Assembly (NCBI GenBank): GCA_011065005.1
Contig: JAAKFP010000107.1
Location: 1 to 7,865, forward strand
Direction: 5' to 3'
Source of the DNA: Chlamydiota bacterium
GTDB taxonomy: Bacteria > Chlamydiota > Chlamydiia > Chlamydiales > Waddliaceae
DNA length: 7,865 nucleotides
The notes beneath the pieces are model-generated. The model was not told the origin of the DNA, did no database searches, and saw nothing but the letters and a program-made list of their open reading frames with translations. The translations under genes and the position numbers were made by a program. Within the stretch, counting starts at the first letter, position 1; the number at the start of each line of letters is the position of its first letter. Below, piece after piece: positions 5,664-7,865 of this stretch.

Positions 5664-6014
5664 ATGAATAATGTACCTGGTTCTTCTGATGGTGTCCGAC
5701 CATCATATTCGAGTGATAGTGATGATGGTGGTTGTGGATGTTGGTGTTTTGGAGGAAAAGAGAGAAGAGTGACTACTCAACCTCCTTCCAGTGTAGCATC
5801 TGCTGTTTCCCAACTTCCTGTTTCCTCTTCCTTTCTTTCTTATGATACTCCTCCAAGCAGCGATCAAGATGATTTGCAGAAACAACCAGTGAGAGAGACA
5901 ACCCCTCTTCTTTCTGGAGCATCAGTTTCTGGATCACCTCCTAGGGCATCTATCAACCTAGGATCTCCTTCAGCTGTTCCATCTCCATTGAGAGGAGGAG
6001 CAAGCGATTATTAG
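5664..6014 (+). CDS. Cys/Ser/Pro-rich small protein with dileucine motif (116 aa as read; probably 164 aa)
   Basis: I recognise no family. The protein is low-complexity, rich in Ser, Pro, Gly and Asp, and has no signal peptide or membrane segment. An acidic Ser/Asp tract (16-21) leads into GGCGCWCFGG, with C24, C26 and C28 spaced like an S-acylation cluster, then KERR. Residues 77-84, RETTPLLS, contain ETTPLL. This fits the eukaryotic [DE]xxxL[LI] endolysosomal sorting motif. These are features of secreted effectors of intracellular bacteria, but that role is inference. The frame ends GGASDY-stop. Putting back one T at the TT of 6011-6012 (TT to TTT) continues as LGGGVYHGMAQMAQ through the frame that ends at 6157, giving 164 aa. 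So this is probably the 5' part of a frameshifted gene. Start: the ATG 28 nt after the predicted transcription start, without a good RBS. Confidence 0.6.
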   Translation: MNNVPGSSDGVRPSYSSDSDDGGCGCWCFGGKERRVTTQPPSSVASAVSQLPVSSSFLSYDTPPSSDQDDLQKQPVRETTPLLSGASVSGSPPRASINLGSPSAVPSPLRGGASDY

Positions 6015-6034
6015 GAGGAGGGGTCTACCATGGG

Positions 6035-6157
6035 ATGGCACAGATGGCCCAAGACTATCAGAAATTCATCGACTCTTTTCAACTGATCAATCCTGGAAAA
6101 AGCAAAGTGGCTCCGCCTGCTAAAAACGGAACTACTCCTAAAAAGATGAAAGTCTAG
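6035..6157 (+). CDS. Downstream frame: probable 3' part of the Cys/Ser-rich gene (40 aa from its first ATG)
   Basis: This frame reads MAQMAQDYQKFIDSFQLINP and then a Lys/Pro tail ending KKMKV. It is open from 5945, and the residues just before the ATG, LLGGGVYHG, look like coding sequence, so I favour it as the C-terminus of the preceding gene displaced by a one-base loss. The alternative is an independent 40-aa gene. GGAGGAGGGG at 6014-6023 is an excellent SD, but it is 8 nt from an out-of-frame ATG at 6030 (an 18-codon dead end) and 13 nt from the ATG at 6035. The stop lies 2 bp from the stop of the convergent membrane-protein gene, which supports this frame being the genuine gene end. Confidence 0.45.
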   Translation: MAQMAQDYQKFIDSFQLINPGKSKVAPPAKNGTTPKKMKV

Positions 6158-6159
6158 AT

Positions 6160-6885
6160 CTAACACTCTCTTTCCACCTGATCAGGAGTCTTTCCATAAT
6201 GTCCACTGGTGACTTGATCAGGAGTCCTTTGATAGTAGTCCTCTTTATTGTCAAAATCAGGAACCTGTTGATATTGGCTCTCAGAGGAGTCAGGTGGTGT
6301 GCTACTACTTTGAAAAGTAGAAGCGATTATAGGTAAGCTTACTTGTTGTTCTGGGGTTTTTTGGCGTCTGCGCAGAATAAGTGCAGTTCCTCCGATCAAG
6401 CAAAGACACAAAGCTCCACCACCAAGCAAGCCAACCCATAACAAAGAATGGCCATTTGAAACTGTTGAGCCGGTCGAGCCTATTGTGCTGCTGGAAGAAG
6501 CTCTTGAACTGCTGCTTGTCGTTATACTGCTGGAAGTCTGTGTGCTAGTAGTTGAACTCGAAAAAGTAGTTGAACTACTACTACTGCTTGTAGGACAAGG
6601 TATGCTCACATCGATGATCTGAAGACCTAAGCTCCCGTCCGCTACATAGGCATAATTGCCGGAAACGACAACACCTGTAGCGCTGTATGGTGTGTTATAA
6701 CTTCCTGCCAATTGAGGACATAAGGACTGCCCTTTCACGCCTTCAGACAATAACATCATGCTTGCTAACAACGCTCCTGGAAGTGTTCCGCCTTCTCGTC
6801 TACTCACTGTAGCTATTGCAGACATTTGAAAAGCAATGGCTACCTTGAATGCCGCCGGACCCAATGTTCCCTGCATCATTGCCAT
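6160..6885 (-). CDS. LVIVD-repeat Ser/Thr-rich single-pass membrane protein, C-terminal part
   Basis: Numbering is from the ATG at 6885. That ATG has no SD, and the frame is open back to 7026, where it fuses naturally to the N-terminal part. Domain order: a moderately hydrophobic segment, about 8-27; [16 protein letters not shown] (34-49), signal-like; one LVIVD-type propeller repeat, [14 protein letters not shown]...[18 protein letters not shown] (56-94); a mucin-like Ser/Thr linker (99-143); a transmembrane helix (148-171) with a stop-transfer RRR; and a 67-residue tail. The tail contains YQQV, DYYQ and a 12-residue repeat, TPDQV (221-225 and 233-237, DNA copies of TGATCAGGAGTC at 6179 and 6215). 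LVIVD repeats normally occur in arrays forming a beta-propeller, so a single copy is abnormal. A surface or inclusion-membrane protein is inferred. Confidence 0.72.
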   Translation of the reverse strand: MAMMQGTLGPAAFKVAIAFQMSAIATVSRREGGTLPGALLASMMLLSEGVKGQSLCPQLAGSYNTPYSATGVVVSGNYAYVADGSLGLQIIDVSIPCPTSSSSSSTTFSSSTTSTQTSSSITTSSSSRASSSSTIGSTGSTVSNGHSLLWVGLLGGGALCLCLIGGTALILRRRQKTPEQQVSLPIIASTFQSSSTPPDSSESQYQQVPDFDNKEDYYQRTPDQVTSGHYGKTPDQVEREC

Positions 6886-7604
6886 TGCATCAGAAACGGA
6901 ATTTTGCCCGGAACTCTGACTCCAAGAGCGGCCGGCTGATATGAGTAAACCTCCAAGAACACAAGCCGCAATACCTTTTCCCCAAGAGGTGTGTGGCCCG
7001 AGGGATGAGAGGTAGATGTGGGTAGATTAGGACTCTCCAGCGTCAGACTATTGGCTACAAAGAGTAAATCTTCATGGTTGACATCGACATAATGACTACC
7101 GAAGATTCCTGACTTGAAATGAATATAAGATGTTTGATTTTTCTCTTGATCTTCAAGTTTCCAAAACACCCCATACTCTTCTCTTAGCTGATCAAAGAGC
7201 TCATTTCTTGTCTTAAAAGTATCGTATCCATATGCATCTACTCTTTGGAGTTTGTAAAAAACTCCGGATCTTCCCTCTCGAAGATCTTTGATCTGCCAGA
7301 TATCAACTGTTGCTTTATCCGCGAGCAATTGATCCATTGCCTTTTCATCAGAAAAAACTATGGTTTCTCCCGACTCTGAGTGAAAGGAGAGTTCGCCTTG
7401 CTTGGTCTCTCTAAGTGTTGCTTTGCATAGCGTACAACCAGGTAATAGGTTACTGATTTGCTGATTCAATGCTCTTGTGGCCAATTGGGTTGCTTCTAAA
7501 TGAAAGGATTCACTCTGCTTGGAGAAGGTATGGTCTGTTTTGGAGGGTTCTGAATGCCAAAATGAAGCCAGGTATCCCGTAACTGAAGATAATGAATAAT
7601 GCAT
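6876..7604 (-). CDS. LVIVD-repeat membrane protein, N-terminal part (frameshifted)
   Basis: The ATG at 7604 has GGGAGA at 5-nt spacing, a solid start. The first ~185 residues are a soluble domain I do not recognise. It is rich in Glu, Lys and aromatics, contains [11 protein letters not shown] (54-64), and has an alpha/beta look around 85-185 ([46 protein letters not shown]). A Pro/Ser/Thr linker follows (190-206). After G208 the frame reads an unlikely [20 protein letters not shown] tail and stops. The -1 frame instead reads [17 protein letters not shown], a clean glycine-rich membrane helix that leads straight into the next part. One G restored at 6980-6983 (GGGG to GGGGG on the coding strand) gives a 481-aa protein. 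As drawn, residues 209-242 are therefore probably artefactual. The gene may be genuinely broken or carry a sequencing error. Confidence 0.72.
   Translation of the reverse strand: MHYSLSSVTGYLASFWHSEPSKTDHTFSKQSESFHLEATQLATRALNQQISNLLPGCTLCKATLRETKQGELSFHSESGETIVFSDEKAMDQLLADKATVDIWQIKDLREGRSGVFYKLQRVDAYGYDTFKTRNELFDQLREEYGVFWKLEDQEKNQTSYIHFKSGIFGSHYVDVNHEDLLFVANSLTLESPNLPTSTSHPSGHTPLGEKVLRLVFLEVYSYQPAALGVRVPGKIPFLMQWQ
6976..6983 (-). other. Frameshift site joining the two halves of the LVIVD gene
   Basis: The coding strand here reads CTT GGG GAA AAG GTA, with GGGG then AAAA. Reading one base back gives GGG GGA AAA GGT ATT GCG, which continues the membrane helix. The run does not make a classical X-XXY-YYZ slippery heptamer in the upstream frame (GAA would have to re-pair as GGA). 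A one-base deletion, or polymerase slippage on the homopolymer, therefore explains it better than programmed ribosomal frameshifting. Confidence 0.65.
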
Positions 7605-7628
7605 AGAGGTCTCCCTTGTTTTCCGAAA

Positions 7629-7648
7629 ATAATATCTTCTTAAGAAGA
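7629..7648 (-). promoter_or_regulatory. Palindrome abutting a candidate -10 of the LVIVD gene
   Basis: TCTTCTTAAGAAGA (7635-7648) is a perfect 14-bp palindrome. On the minus strand it is followed at once by TATTAT (7634-7629), a 5/6 match to a -10 box about 25 bp upstream of the ATG at 7604. No good -35 is found at 16-18 bp. An operator occupying the spacer is one reading; an AT-rich coincidence is another. Confidence 0.3.
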
Positions 7649-7821
7649 ATTTAAGAAATAATATTTTTTAAGGATAGGAAATTCGAATGGGTCTTTTTGG
7701 ACCCCCTCCGAGGCAGTGGGATTTTAGGTCTATTTGTGCCATCCCAGCGGGAGTTTACAAGATAATTTTAAAAATGACTCTAAGTTGCTTTATATGAGTT
7801 GTGTAGGTGCGATATGTTGTA

Positions 7822-7865
7822 TTACCCTGCAAGAACTTGGGCTACCTCAAGTGCGTCTGCTATTT
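7822..7865 (-). CDS. Possible 3' end of a gene running in from the right edge
   Basis: On the minus strand the frame from the window edge reads IADALEVAQVLAG and a TAA stop at 7822-7824. The residues look like an ordinary amphipathic helix, but there are only 13 of them, and the plus strand is also open here from an ATG at 7814. Between 7649 and 7821 I see only a GGGTC/GACCC mini-hairpin (7689-7704) and a TGGGAT/ATCCCA inverted pair, with no gene. Confidence 0.25.
   Translation of the reverse strand, partial: IADALEVAQVLAG

Noticed and set aside
5703..5885. Minus-strand ORF opposite the Cys/Ser-rich gene
   Set aside because: No RBS, and the plus-strand gene has a promoter and a coherent product.
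6976..6983. Programmed -1 ribosomal frameshift at GGGGAAAA
   Set aside because: In the upstream frame the codons are GGG GAA AAG; slipping back would need GAA to re-pair as GGA, which is not a slippery arrangement. A base deletion is simpler.
7689..7704. GGGTC-ttttt-gGACCC as a terminator
   Set aside because: Only a 5-bp stem and no T tract follows on either strand.
6031..7746. 12-bp inverted match TGGGATGGCACA (6031-6042 and 7735-7746) flanking the LVIVD gene, as if terminal repeats
   Set aside because: About one or two 12-mer matches are expected by chance in a window this size, and one copy is inside coding sequence.

Overview
The window looks like an AT-leaning bacterial chromosome segment from a Gram-negative organism. 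Evidence for an outer membrane is a lipoprotein with a clear lipobox beside a GT-C type membrane glycosyltransferase. Three other genes have a host-associated look: a hydrophobic-hairpin plus leucine-rich-repeat (LRR) protein, a Ser/Thr-rich single-pass membrane protein with one LVIVD-type propeller repeat, and a small Cys/Ser-rich protein with a lysosomal-type dileucine motif. My best guess is a chlamydia-like (Parachlamydiales-type) or other intracellular bacterium. This rests on gene style and not on a marker gene, so the phylum assignment is only moderately secure. There are no rRNA, tRNA, CRISPR or transposase genes.

Left part (1-740, + strand). A micro-ORF with a perfect Shine-Dalgarno (SD) comes first, then a ~130-bp palindromic interspersed repeat. 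A tight two-gene operon follows: a 68-aa basic protein and a 67-aa four-cysteine zinc ribbon. The zinc-ribbon gene ends 23 bp inside the end of the convergent glycosyltransferase gene.

Middle (718-3398, - strand). A lipoprotein gene and a PMT/ArnT-like glycosyltransferase gene form an operon with an 11-bp gap. Upstream lie a second palindromic repeat, an intrinsic terminator, and a 35-aa, extremely Lys/Arg-rich small gene that is easily missed. A REP-like palindrome sits between that small gene and the next one.

Right part (3651-7604). The LRR membrane protein (-) and the Cys/Ser-rich small protein (+) diverge from a shared ~330-bp control region. That region holds two good sigma70-type promoters. 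Each promoter carries a near-identical 17-bp box (TTTTCCGRRAAATTAGG) just upstream, in the same orientation relative to transcription, with an 11+1+11 palindrome between them. The small gene and the LVIVD membrane-protein gene converge, with stop codons 2 bp apart. Each of these two genes is broken by what looks like a one-base loss in a short homopolymer. Restoring one base gives proteins of 164 and 481 aa.

The most interesting part is 3651-7604: three secreted- or membrane-looking proteins with eukaryote-like sorting or architecture features, two of which appear to be co-regulated from one divergent promoter region.
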